Assembly (NCBI RefSeq): GCF_007595705.1
Contig: NZ_NISY01000004.1
Span: forward strand, 124,001 to 188,000
Length of the DNA stretch: 64,000 nt
Direction of reading: 5' to 3'
Source: Streptomyces sp. SAJ15
GTDB lineage: Bacteria > Actinomycetota > Actinomycetes > Streptomycetales > Streptomycetaceae
A program made the translations under genes and the position numbers. Under the pieces are notes generated by a model, which did no database searches, was not told the DNA's origin, and saw only the letters and a program-made list of their open reading frames with translations. This document shows positions 7,221 to 14,781 of the stretch, piece after piece. Numbering within the stretch: the stretch's first letter is position 1; the number at the start of each line of letters is the position of its first letter.

Positions 7221-7979
7221 ATGGGTGAACAGCGAGAGAATAGCGCTTGGGTACGCCGGTTCCACCCCGCCCCGGAGAGCAGCGTCCGGCTGGTCTGTCT
7301 GCCGCACGCGGGTGGCTCCGCCCCCTTCTATTTCCCCATGTCTCAGGCGCTTTCCCCGGCCATCGACGTGCTGTGCCTCCAGTACCCCGGCCGCCAGGAC
7401 CGGCGACTGGACCCGGCCATCGAGAACATCCCGGACTACGCCGACGCGATCGTCGCGGAGCTCAAGCCGTGGCTCGATGTGCCGACGGCGTTTTTCGGCC
7501 ACAGCATGGGCGCCGTCCTCGCCTACGAGGTGGCGCTCCGGCTGGAGCGTGACGGCCACTCCGGCCCGATCGCCCTCTTCGCCTCCGGGCGTCGCGCCCC
7601 CTCCCGCTACCGCGAGGAGAACGTGCACCGCCGGGACGACGACGGCATCGTCAAGGAGATGCAGCTCCTGAGCGGCACCGACTCCCGCATCCTCGGCAAC
7701 GAGGAGATCCTGCGGATGGTGCTGCCGGCGATCCGCAGCGACTACACGGCCGTCGAGACCTACCGCTCCGAGGAAGGGGCCGCCGTGCGCGCCCCGATCA
7801 CGGTCCTCACGGGCGACAACGACCCCAGGACCAGCATGGAGGAGGCCGAGGCGTGGCGCGCCCACACCACCGGCGACTTCGACATCCATGTCTTCCCCGG
7901 CGGTCACTTCTTCCTGGCCAACCACTCGGAGAAGATCATTGAGATCGTCTCCAAAAAGATCAACGCGGTCGGCTCCTAG
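7221..7979 (+). CDS. Type II thioesterase (PKS editing)
   Basis: A 252-residue alpha/beta hydrolase of the type II thioesterase family. It removes aberrant or stalled acyl groups from ACP phosphopantetheine arms. The triad is S95 in FFGHSMGAVL, D201 in LTGDNDP and H229 in FPGGHFFL. The oxyanion-region motif CLPHAGGSA is present near the N-terminus, and the length matches the family. ATG 7221 is the start that gives normal family length; AGGGAAAG about 12 bases upstream is a distant ribosome site. The frame is open further upstream, but that part has no family similarity. It is followed 97 bp later by the LAL regulator on the same strand. Its promoter region carries the CTAGGGGT dyad also found upstream of the PKS genes. 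Confidence 0.93.
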   Translation: MGEQRENSAWVRRFHPAPESSVRLVCLPHAGGSAPFYFPMSQALSPAIDVLCLQYPGRQDRRLDPAIENIPDYADAIVAELKPWLDVPTAFFGHSMGAVLAYEVALRLERDGHSGPIALFASGRRAPSRYREENVHRRDDDGIVKEMQLLSGTDSRILGNEEILRMVLPAIRSDYTAVETYRSEEGAAVRAPITVLTGDNDPRTSMEEAEAWRAHTTGDFDIHVFPGGHFFLANHSEKIIEIVSKKINAVGS

Positions 7980-8019
7980 CAGCACTGACCGGACCGCGCA
8001 TCCGCGTCAACGCACAATT

Positions 8020-8051
8020 CCCACGGCCCGGCATGACTACCGGGCCGTGGG
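8020..8051. promoter_or_regulatory. Perfect 12-bp inverted repeat upstream of the LAL regulator
   Basis: CCCACGGCCCGG (8020-8031) and CCGGGCCGTGGG (8040-8051) form a perfect dyad with an 8-base spacer, between the thioesterase stop and the LAL ATG. There is no T-run. It could be an operator, a partial terminator, or a leader hairpin that lowers LAL expression. Confidence 0.5.
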
Positions 8052-8076
8052 CCGAGTTCCGGGGGACGGACTCACC

Positions 8077-10902
8077 ATGCCTGCCAAGCTCTTCGAACGC
8101 GAGAACCACCTTGCCGCGCTGACCGACATGTTGTGCGGCGCGAAACAGGGCAGGGGACGGCTGGCACTCATCAGCGGTGCGGTGGCCAGCGGAAAGACCG
8201 ACCTGCTCGACAGGTTCGCGGCCCAGACGCTCTCCTGTGGCGTGCTGCTGCTGGAGACCACCGGGTCCCGCGCGGAGCGGGAACTGCCCTTCGGCCTTCT
8301 CAAGAAGGTCTTTGACAACGCTGCCATGCCGTCGGAGGCGCGCGCCGAGGCGATCGCGCTGCTGGACGACGTGGACACCGACGAGGAGAGCGGCGCCGCC
8401 TCCCGGCTACGGACGATGTCCCGCGTCTCCTCGGTGCTGCTGCGCCTGGCCGACGAACGCCCGATCGTCATCACCGTCGACGACGTGCACTGGGGCGACG
8501 GCCACTCCCTCCAGTTCCTGCTGCACCTGGCCCGCCGGGTGCGCCAGGCCAAGGTGCTGGTGGTCCTCACCGAGTCCACCCGCCTGCGCCAGGAACAGCT
8601 GAGCTTCCACGCCGAGCTGCTGCGCCAGCCCAACTGCGGCCGGCTGCGGCTGCACATGCTCACCGAGCCCGGCATCACCCGCGTGCTCACCGGCTACGTC
8701 TCGCAGACCGTCGCCGCCCGACTGGCCCCCGAGTGCCACCGACTCACCGGCGGCAACCCGCTGCTGCTGCGCGCCCTGCTGGAGGACTGGCGGGCCGGCG
8801 GCGAACACGGCGAGTCGCTGCAACGGCCGGTCCCCGGCGAGGCGTACGCCCAGGCCGTCCTCGGCTGCCTGCACCGCGGCGCCCCCGATGTGCTGACCAT
8901 CGCCCACGGCATCGCGGTCCTCGGCGACGCCGACTGCCCGGTGCTGCTCAGCGAACTGCTCGGGCTGACCGCCGGCGCCGTCGAACAGGGGGTGCAGGAC
9001 CTGCGCCAGAGCGCGCTGCTGGAAGGCGGCGCCTTCCGCGCCCCCGCCGCGCGCACCGCCGTCCTCGACGCCGTCCCCACCGCCGCCCGCGCCGCGCTGC
9101 ACCGGCGCGCCGCCCACCTGCTGCACAGCGACGGCGCCGCGGCGCTCGAAGTCGCCCGGCACCTGGTCGCCGGCGGACAGGACGTCGAGCGCTGGGCCGT
9201 CCCGGTGCTGCGCGAGGCCGCCGAGTACGCGCTGGTCGAAGAGGACCTGGAGTTCGCGCTGCGCTGCCTGGAACTGGCCCACGCCGCCTGCCGGGACGAG
9301 CGGGAGCGGGCCGCCCTGAAGGCCCGGCTGGTCAGCGTGGCCTGGCGGATGGGGCCGGGGGTCGCCGAAGCGCACCTCCCCGACCTGGCCGACGCGTTGC
9401 GGGGCGGCCGTCTCGCCCCGCGCGACCTGGCGCTGTCCGTCTCCTACCTGGCCTGGTCCGGCCGACTGGAGGAGGCCGCCGACGCCGTCGCCGGATCGTC
9501 CGCGACCACCCGCCCCGCCCCCGGAGGGTCGACCACCACCGGCGTCGAGGACGCGCGCGGCGCGGCCCTCGCCGCCACCGCGCAGTGGCTGACCGTGATC
9601 AGCCCGCCGCTGCGGTCCCGCGTCCCCACCCTCGGCACCACCGCGCCGGCGGCCTCCACCGGCCCGCGCGACCTGGCGGGCGAGGCATACGCGCAGTCCG
9701 CCGTCACCCTGTCCACCGCGCTCGGCGGCCAGACGGCCCGCGCCGTGGTCGAGGCGGAACGCGTCCTCCAGCGCTACCACCTGTCCGACAACTCCCTCCA
9801 GCCGCTGGCCTTCGCCCTGCTGGCCCTGGTGTACGCGGACCGGCTCGACCTCGCCCAGTCCTGGTGCGAGCGGCTGCTCGGCGAGTGCGCCAGCCGTCGG
9901 GTGCCCACCTGGCAGGCGCTGCTCTCCGCCGTCCGGGCCGAGATCGCCCTGCGCCAGGGCGACCTGCCGGTCGCCGCCCACCAGGCGCGGACCGCGATCT
10001 CCCGGATCTCCCCGGCCGGCTGGGGCGTGGCCATCGGCCTGCCGCTGGCCACCCTCATCCAGGCCGAGACCGGCATGGGCCGCTACGACGAGGCCATGGC
10101 GCTGCTGGAACAGCCGGTCCCCGACGGGCTGTTCCAGACCCTCACCGGACTGCACTACCTCCGGGCCCGCGGCCGCTGCCACCTGGCCACCGGCCGCTAC
10201 CACGCCGCCCTCGGCGACTTCAACACCTGCGGCGAGCTGATGGCCGCCTGGCGGGTGGACACCCCCCAGCTGGTGCCGTGGCGGCTGGACGCCGCCGAGG
10301 CGTGGCTGGCCCTGGAGGAGACCGACCGGGCCCACGCCCTGGCCGAGGAGCAGCTGCGACGCAGCCCCGGCCAGCCGCGGCTGCGCGGCGCGCTGCTGCT
10401 GATCCTGGCCCGCGGCGAGGACCTCAAGCGGCGGCTCCCGCGGCTCAAGGAGGCCGTCGAGATCCTGGAGAACGGCGACGACCGACTCCAGCTCGCGGGC
10501 GCGCTCGGTGAACTCGGCCGCGGGTACCGCGCGCTGGGCGACTTCAACCGGGCGCGGGTGCTGGTCCGCAAGGCGTGGCACGTCGCCAAGGCCTGCGGCG
10601 CGGAGCCGCTGTGCCGACAGCTCATCCCCAGCCACGGGGACGGGGCCGACCTGGTCGCCCCGGTCGGCCAGTCGGGCGACGACGCGGCCCAGCGCGAGGT
10701 CGAGGCGCTCACCGAGGCCGAGGCGCGGGTCGCCCTGCTGGCGGCGCACGGAAACACCAACCGGGAGATCGCGTCCAAGCTGTTCGTCACCGTGAGCACG
10801 GTGGAGCAGCACCTCACACGGATCTATCGCAAGCTGAAGGTGAAGCGGCGGCGTGATCTGCCGGCGAAGCTCGCCGACAGCAGCCTCACGGGTATCGCCT
10901 GA
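8077..10902 (+). CDS. LAL-family (large ATP-binding LuxR) transcriptional regulator
   Basis: A 941-residue MalT-like activator typical of type I PKS clusters. The Walker A motif GAVASGKT is at residues 34-41. The Walker B region VITVDDVHWGD is around residues 131-141. A long helical, TPR-like middle region follows. The C-terminal LuxR helix-turn-helix is LTEAEARVALLAAHGNTNRE followed by IASKLFVTVSTVEQHLTRIY. The ATG at 8077 starts the conserved N-terminus (LFERENHLAAL), with ACGGA six bases before it. These proteins usually act as pathway-specific activators, and this one is the obvious candidate to drive the PKS genes. A stretch near residues 470-540 (SSATTRPAPGGSTTTG) looks like a low-complexity linker. 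Downstream, 705 bp of non-coding repeats separate it from the convergent two-component genes. Confidence 0.92.
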   Translation: MPAKLFERENHLAALTDMLCGAKQGRGRLALISGAVASGKTDLLDRFAAQTLSCGVLLLETTGSRAERELPFGLLKKVFDNAAMPSEARAEAIALLDDVDTDEESGAASRLRTMSRVSSVLLRLADERPIVITVDDVHWGDGHSLQFLLHLARRVRQAKVLVVLTESTRLRQEQLSFHAELLRQPNCGRLRLHMLTEPGITRVLTGYVSQTVAARLAPECHRLTGGNPLLLRALLEDWRAGGEHGESLQRPVPGEAYAQAVLGCLHRGAPDVLTIAHGIAVLGDADCPVLLSELLGLTAGAVEQGVQDLRQSALLEGGAFRAPAARTAVLDAVPTAARAALHRRAAHLLHSDGAAALEVARHLVAGGQDVERWAVPVLREAAEYALVEEDLEFALRCLELAHAACRDERERAALKARLVSVAWRMGPGVAEAHLPDLADALRGGRLAPRDLALSVSYLAWSGRLEEAADAVAGSSATTRPAPGGSTTTGVEDARGAALAATAQWLTVISPPLRSRVPTLGTTAPAASTGPRDLAGEAYAQSAVTLSTALGGQTARAVVEAERVLQRYHLSDNSLQPLAFALLALVYADRLDLAQSWCERLLGECASRRVPTWQALLSAVRAEIALRQGDLPVAAHQARTAISRISPAGWGVAIGLPLATLIQAETGMGRYDEAMALLEQPVPDGLFQTLTGLHYLRARGRCHLATGRYHAALGDFNTCGELMAAWRVDTPQLVPWRLDAAEAWLALEETDRAHALAEEQLRRSPGQPRLRGALLLILARGEDLKRRLPRLKEAVEILENGDDRLQLAGALGELGRGYRALGDFNRARVLVRKAWHVAKACGAEPLCRQLIPSHGDGADLVAPVGQSGDDAAQREVEALTEAEARVALLAAHGNTNREIASKLFVTVSTVEQHLTRIYRKLKVKRRRDLPAKLADSSLTGIA

Positions 10903-11012
10903 CGGCGGGTCCTGCACGGGGCGGGGTGCCCCCGTGGCGCCTCTGCGGGCTGCCGGGGCGCGGGCTGCGGGGCGCGGGCCGCGGGCTGCCGGGGCGCGGT
11001 TGCTGGCGTGTG

Positions 11013-11520
11013 GTTGCGGGCGGTTCGGCACCGCCGGGCCGCGTCGTCTGGGTTGCTCGCCGTCGCGGCGGGAACAAGGGGCCCTTGTCGGGCCCCTTGT
11101 GAACCCCCGGGGGGGTGCGTGCCTCGCGGTGGGGACAAGGGGCCCTGCCGGGCCCCTTGTGGGTCCCCTCGCGGTGTCGTTGAGGCTGTTGTGTGCGAAC
11201 GGGTTGCGGGGGGTTCGGCACCGCCGGGCCGCGTCGTCTGGGTTGCTCGCCGTCGCGGCGGGGACAAGGGGGTGCGTGCCTCGCGGTGGGGACAAGGGGC
11301 CCTGCCGGGCCCCTTGTGGATCCCCTCGCGGGCTGGTTGAGCCCGCTGTGTGTGCGAACGGGTTGCGGGCGGTTTGGCACCGCCGGGTCGCGTTGGCTGG
11401 GTTGCTCGCCGTCGCGGCGGGGACAAGGGGGCTTGCCTTGGGCCTCTTGTGACCCCCTTGAGATCGCCGTCGCCGTCGCCGCGGGGCAAGCGGCCCTGGT
11501 GGGTCCCTTGTGACACCTGT
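11013..11520. repeat. Three tandem ~160-190-bp repeats with strong hairpins
   Basis: The 705-bp gap from 10903 to 11607 has no credible gene. Three units begin with GTTGCGGG at 11013, 11203 and 11362. Each contains a GGTT(C/T)GGCACCGCCGGG segment and GGGTTGCTCGCCGTCGCGGC. Inside the first two units are three near-identical hairpins (11074-11100, 11135-11160, 11292-11317) whose arms are ACAAGGGGCCC and GGGCCCCTTGT with a 4-5-base loop. The third unit has a degraded version. The region lies between convergent genes, so the hairpins may act as a two-way terminator. Reading frames across it on both strands are artefacts of the repeat. Confidence 0.85.
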
Positions 11521-11532
11521 TTTACGGGGTCT

Positions 11533-11545
11533 GGGGCAGAGCCCC
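11533..11545. terminator. GGGGC-AGA-GCCCC hairpin at the convergent gene end
   Basis: A 5-bp GC stem with a 3-base loop sits in the phrase GGGGTCTGGGGCAGAGCCCC, a form often seen in Streptomyces intergenic regions. It lies 62 bp beyond the response-regulator stop and may help end transcription of that minus-strand operon. Confidence 0.4.
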
Positions 11546-11607
11546 GGTTTCGGGAAGGGGCGGGTCAGGGGAGAAAACCGCCACCGGGCCACAGCCCACC
11601 GACACGC

Positions 11608-12240
11608 CTACAGCAGCCCGCGTTCCAGGGCGGTCATGACGGCTGCCGTGCGGTCGGAGACGCCCAGCTTCTTGAAGGAGCGTAGGAGGTGGGTCTTGAC
11701 GGTGGCTTCGCTGATGAAGAGACGGGTGCCGATCTCGGAGTTGGTGAGGCCCTGGCTGACCAGGCCGAGGACCTCGCGTTCGCGGCCGGAGAGCGGGACC
11801 GGCTCGACGACGGTGCGGGGGCGGAACAGCTTGCCGGCCAGGGACGGGGTGAGGACGGTCTCGCCGCGGGCCGCGCTGTGCACGGCGTCGATGAGCTCCT
11901 GCCGGGAGCTGCCCTTGAGCAGGTAGCCGGCGGCCCCGGCCTCGACCGCGCGGAGGATGTCGGCGTCGTCCTCGTAGGTGGTGACGATGACGACCTTGGT
12001 GCCAGGGCAGTCGCGCAGGATGTGACCGGTGGCGGCGACGCCGTCCATGCCGCCCATGCGCAGGTCCAGCAGCACGATGTCGGGGCGCAGCGCGGTGGCC
12101 TGGACGACCGCCTCCTCGCCGGAGCCGGCCTGGCCGACCACGCTGATGCCCTCGGCGGACTCCAGCATGGCGCTGAGGCCCTCGCGTACCACCGGGTGGT
12201 CGTCGGCCAGCATCACCCGGACCGTTGTCGTCTCAGCCAC
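11608..12240 (-). CDS. NarL/LuxR-family response regulator
   Basis: A 210-residue two-component response regulator. The receiver domain has acidic residues in LADDHPVVREGL, the phosphoacceptor D59 in DIVLLDLRMGGMDG, and the conserved Lys in GYLLKGSS. The C-terminal LuxR helix-turn-helix contains LSGREREVLGLVSQGLTNSE and ATVKTHLLRSFKKLGV. The GTG start at 12240 overlaps the end of the kinase gene by 8 bases (GTGGCTGA), indicating translational coupling. The product is a DNA-binding regulator; its targets are unknown. An 18-bp palindrome upstream of the kinase gene is a candidate autoregulatory site. The location beside membrane PH-domain genes hints at a cell-envelope signal, but that is inference. 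Confidence 0.93.
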   Translation of the reverse strand: MAETTTVRVMLADDHPVVREGLSAMLESAEGISVVGQAGSGEEAVVQATALRPDIVLLDLRMGGMDGVAATGHILRDCPGTKVVIVTTYEDDADILRAVEAGAAGYLLKGSSRQELIDAVHSAARGETVLTPSLAGKLFRPRTVVEPVPLSGREREVLGLVSQGLTNSEIGTRLFISEATVKTHLLRSFKKLGVSDRTAAVMTALERGLL

Positions 12241-13486
12241 TGAATGCCTCCTGGGCGACCGCGCCCAGCGGGGCGGTCACCTCGATCGTGGTGCCGTGTC
12301 CGGGGCGGCTGTCGACGGTGGCCGACCCGTGGATCTCCGCAGCCCTGGCCCGCATGCCGCGCAACCCGTACCCGTTCTGGTCGTCGTCGGGGGAGAAGCC
12401 CGGGCCGTCGTCGCGGATGACGACGCGGACGGTGTCCTCCTCGTAGGCGACCAGGACCTCCACCGTGCGGGCCCGGGCGGCGTGCTTGCGGACGTTGGCG
12501 ATGGCCTCCTGCACCGAGCGGAGCAGGACGACGTTGACGTTCATCGGCAGCGGCCTCTCGTCGCCCTCGACGGTGCAGCGCACGTCCAGGCCGGTCTCGG
12601 CGACCAGGCCGTCGGCCTGCCGGCGCACGGCCTGGACGAGGGAGCTGCCGCGCAGCGCGGGCGGGGTGAGGGTGGTGACGAAGTCGCGGGCCTCGGCGAG
12701 CGACTCCTTGGCCACCCGGCCGGCCAGCGACAGATGGGTGCGGGCGAGGTCGGGGGAATGGTCCAGCTCCGACTCCGCCGTCTGCACCAGTCCGATGATG
12801 CTGGTCAGGCCCTGGGCGATGGTGTCGTGGATCTCGCGCGCCAGCCGCTCGCGCTCGGCGGAGATGCCGGCCTCGTGGGAGAGCCGGGCCACCCGCTCGC
12901 GGCTGCGTCGCAGGTCCTCGATGAGCCGGCCGCGCTCCTTGCTCTGTCGGACCACCCGTTTGACCCACAGCCCCAGCAGCGTGGACAGGGCGATGCTCAG
13001 CAGCGCTATGGGCAGCACCTGGAGCACGCCGAGGCCCATGTCCTCGCCGCGCACCCACACCACGACCACCGGCCAGAGATGGGCCGCGATGAGCATGACC
13101 ACGGCCTGCGGCATGGACAGGCTCATGATCAGCATCGGGACGACGGCGAACATGGCGAAGGAGCCGGCGAGGCTGAACGAGGTGGCGACCGCGAACAGCA
13201 GCAGCAGGACGCCGGCGAAGACCAGGTTCCGCGGCCCGACCGCGTCACCGATCATCAGCGGTCGGCCCAGCGCCGCGTACCACGGCACGATCAGGGTCAG
13301 CGCGCCGATGGCGACGGCATGGGTGCCGGAGGTGAGGAGCAGGGTGGCGGTGACGAGATAGGAGACCGCGAAGAAGCCGTCCCACAGGCCGAACCAGCGG
13401 GTTCCGGACTCGGGTCCGTAGTACGCGCCGGCCTGGGGCACGCCGTGCTGAGCCTGCGACACGCCTCGTCGGAAGTGAGTGCGCAC
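12233..13486 (-). CDS. Membrane sensor histidine kinase (HisKA_3 family)
   Basis: A 417-residue NarX/DesK-type kinase. About six hydrophobic segments fill residues 30-175. A short coiled region follows, then the dimerization/phosphoacceptor motif LAREIHDTIAQGLTS (H220). The HATPase region contains SVQEAIANVRKHA (N-box) and IRDDGPGF and NGYGLRGMRARA (G-boxes). There is no extracellular sensor domain of note, so the signal is probably sensed in or near the membrane. The GTG at 13486 has AGGA nine bases upstream and is preferred to the in-frame GTGs at 13513 and 13522. It is co-transcribed with the response regulator and divergent from the small membrane protein gene. Confidence 0.92.
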   Translation of the reverse strand: MRTHFRRGVSQAQHGVPQAGAYYGPESGTRWFGLWDGFFAVSYLVTATLLLTSGTHAVAIGALTLIVPWYAALGRPLMIGDAVGPRNLVFAGVLLLLFAVATSFSLAGSFAMFAVVPMLIMSLSMPQAVVMLIAAHLWPVVVVWVRGEDMGLGVLQVLPIALLSIALSTLLGLWVKRVVRQSKERGRLIEDLRRSRERVARLSHEAGISAERERLAREIHDTIAQGLTSIIGLVQTAESELDHSPDLARTHLSLAGRVAKESLAEARDFVTTLTPPALRGSSLVQAVRRQADGLVAETGLDVRCTVEGDERPLPMNVNVVLLRSVQEAIANVRKHAARARTVEVLVAYEEDTVRVVIRDDGPGFSPDDDQNGYGLRGMRARAAEIHGSATVDSRPGHGTTIEVTAPLGAVAQEAFSG

Positions 13487-13516
13487 GTCACTAGTCCTAC
13501 CACGCGTGTCCACCGT

Positions 13517-13534
13517 GTCCACCGTCCGGTGGAC
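13517..13534. promoter_or_regulatory. 18-bp palindrome between the kinase and membrane-protein genes
   Basis: GTCCACCG and CGGTGGAC flank a TC centre (13517-13534), with an extra GTGTCCACC half just upstream. It lies in the 170-bp divergent region between the two-component operon and the membrane-protein operon, where a response regulator could control both. Confidence 0.5.
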
Positions 13535-13656
13535 AGCCGGAACCCACCGTTCAGTCGTCTCGGCGGCAGGGCGCGCGGACCTAGCGTGGAGGTATCAGGA
13601 CGCCGGTGAAGCGGCGCGCCACAGCCAAGAGCCCATCAGGGCGGGAGACATCGCAC

Positions 13657-14214
13657 ATGAGCCAGTTCGTCACCGCACTCATCGCCAGCGGCACGATTCT
13701 GACCATCATCCTGGCCACCGACATCGGCCATAAGAAGATCACCACCACGCGCATGGTGCGCTCGGTGGTGGCCGTGGCCGTCATCATCGCCATCTTCGTG
13801 CACTCGTTCCCCACCCAGGGCAACGACGTCTCGCTCCAACTCGTAGGGGTCGGTGTGGGGGTGATCTCCGGTCTCATCGCCGGTACCCTGTTGCCCGCCT
13901 ACCGTCATGAGTCCGGTGAGATCTACACCATCGGCGGGGTCGGCTACGCGCTGGTGTGGGTCGTGCTGTCCAGCGGGCGCGTCCTCTTCGCCTATGGTGC
14001 CGAGCACTGGTTCACCGAGGATCTCATCCGCTTCTCCATCGACTACAAGATCAGCGGACAGGACACCTATGCCAACGCGTTCGTCTTTATGTCCCTGGCC
14101 ATGGTCCTGACCCGCACCGCTGTCCTGCTGACCAAGATGCGCAAGCTGCGCGCCGCCGAGGCGGCGCGGGCCGCGCAGCTCGAGTCGCAGCGCGGCAGCG
14201 GTGCCGCGGTCTGA
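13657..14214 (+). CDS. Small multi-pass membrane protein, function unknown
   Basis: A 185-residue protein with about four to five hydrophobic segments: FVTALIASGTILTIILATDI at the N-terminus, SVVAVAVIIAIFVH, QLVGVGVGVISGLIAGTLL, YALVWVVLSSGRVLFAYGA, and FVFMSLAMVLTRTAVLL. It ends in a charged Ala/Arg/Gln tail that is probably cytoplasmic. No catalytic motif is visible, and I do not recognise the family with confidence. The ATG at 13657 has GGGAG upstream. It is divergent from the sensor kinase across a palindrome and 75 bp ahead of the PH-domain pair, so it may share their regulation. A role in membrane stress is only a guess from context. Confidence 0.8.
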   Translation: MSQFVTALIASGTILTIILATDIGHKKITTTRMVRSVVAVAVIIAIFVHSFPTQGNDVSLQLVGVGVGVISGLIAGTLLPAYRHESGEIYTIGGVGYALVWVVLSSGRVLFAYGAEHWFTEDLIRFSIDYKISGQDTYANAFVFMSLAMVLTRTAVLLTKMRKLRAAEAARAAQLESQRGSGAAV

Positions 14215-14289
14215 TCCAGGTGAATGACAACCCATCAGCCCGGCAACCTGCCCTGACGTGAGAACTTGGGTGAAGCAGCAGTGGAAACC

Positions 14290-14781
14290 ATGGAAGATGT
14301 GAGGCTCCGACCGCCCCGGCACCGGGTGGGGAGCCGCGCGATCGGCTGGTGGACGGTGCAGTCGGCGCTGTTCGCCGTGCCGCTGCCGCTCACCTTCGGC
14401 ATCCTGTGGGCCTCCATCCCGCCCACCCGCGAGTTCTTCATGTGGGCGACGCTGATCTCGCTGCTGCCCGGCCTCCTCTACACGGCCGTCATGCCGGCCT
14501 GGCGCTACCGGGTGCACCGCTGGGAGGTCACCGACGAGGCGGTCTACGCGGCCTCCGGCTGGCTGTGGCAGCAGTGGCGGGTGGTCCCGCTGTCCCGGGT
14601 GCAGACCGTGGACACCCTGCGCGGCCCCATCCAGCAGATGTTCGGGCTCTCCGGAGTCACCGTGACCACCGCCTCCGCCTCCGGCGCCGTGAAGATCAAG
14701 GGCATCGACCACCAGGTCGCCGAGGAGCTGGTGGCGCATCTGACCCGGTTCACCCAGGCCACCCCGGAGGACGCCACATGA
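14290..14781 (+). CDS. PH-domain membrane protein (YdbS-like)
   Basis: A 163-residue protein with two N-terminal transmembrane segments (WWTVQSALFAVPLPLTFGIL and FFMWATLISLLPGLLYTAVM). A bacterial PH-like (bPH2) domain follows, with the typical WRYRVHRWEVTDEAVYAASG and VVPLSRVQTVDTLRGPIQQM segments. The start is uncertain: ATG 14290 is taken, with GTG 14281 and TTG 14266 also in frame and no strong ribosome site. Its stop overlaps the next gene's start (ATGA at 14778), as expected for the paired YdbS-YdbT architecture. In Bacillus subtilis the ydbS-ydbT pair belongs to the envelope-stress sigma-W regulon and contributes to antimicrobial resistance. A similar protective role here is inference. 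Confidence 0.8.
   Translation: MEDVRLRPPRHRVGSRAIGWWTVQSALFAVPLPLTFGILWASIPPTREFFMWATLISLLPGLLYTAVMPAWRYRVHRWEVTDEAVYAASGWLWQQWRVVPLSRVQTVDTLRGPIQQMFGLSGVTVTTASASGAVKIKGIDHQVAEELVAHLTRFTQATPEDAT

Noticed and set aside
11013..11520. CRISPR-like array
   Set aside because: Units are 159-190 bp and similar through most of their length. There are no short regular repeats with unique spacers and no cas genes nearby.
10853..11600. Short coding frames in the repeat region on both strands
   Set aside because: Their products are repeated Gly/Arg/Pro-rich peptides that follow the tandem DNA repeats, with no ribosome sites or known domains.
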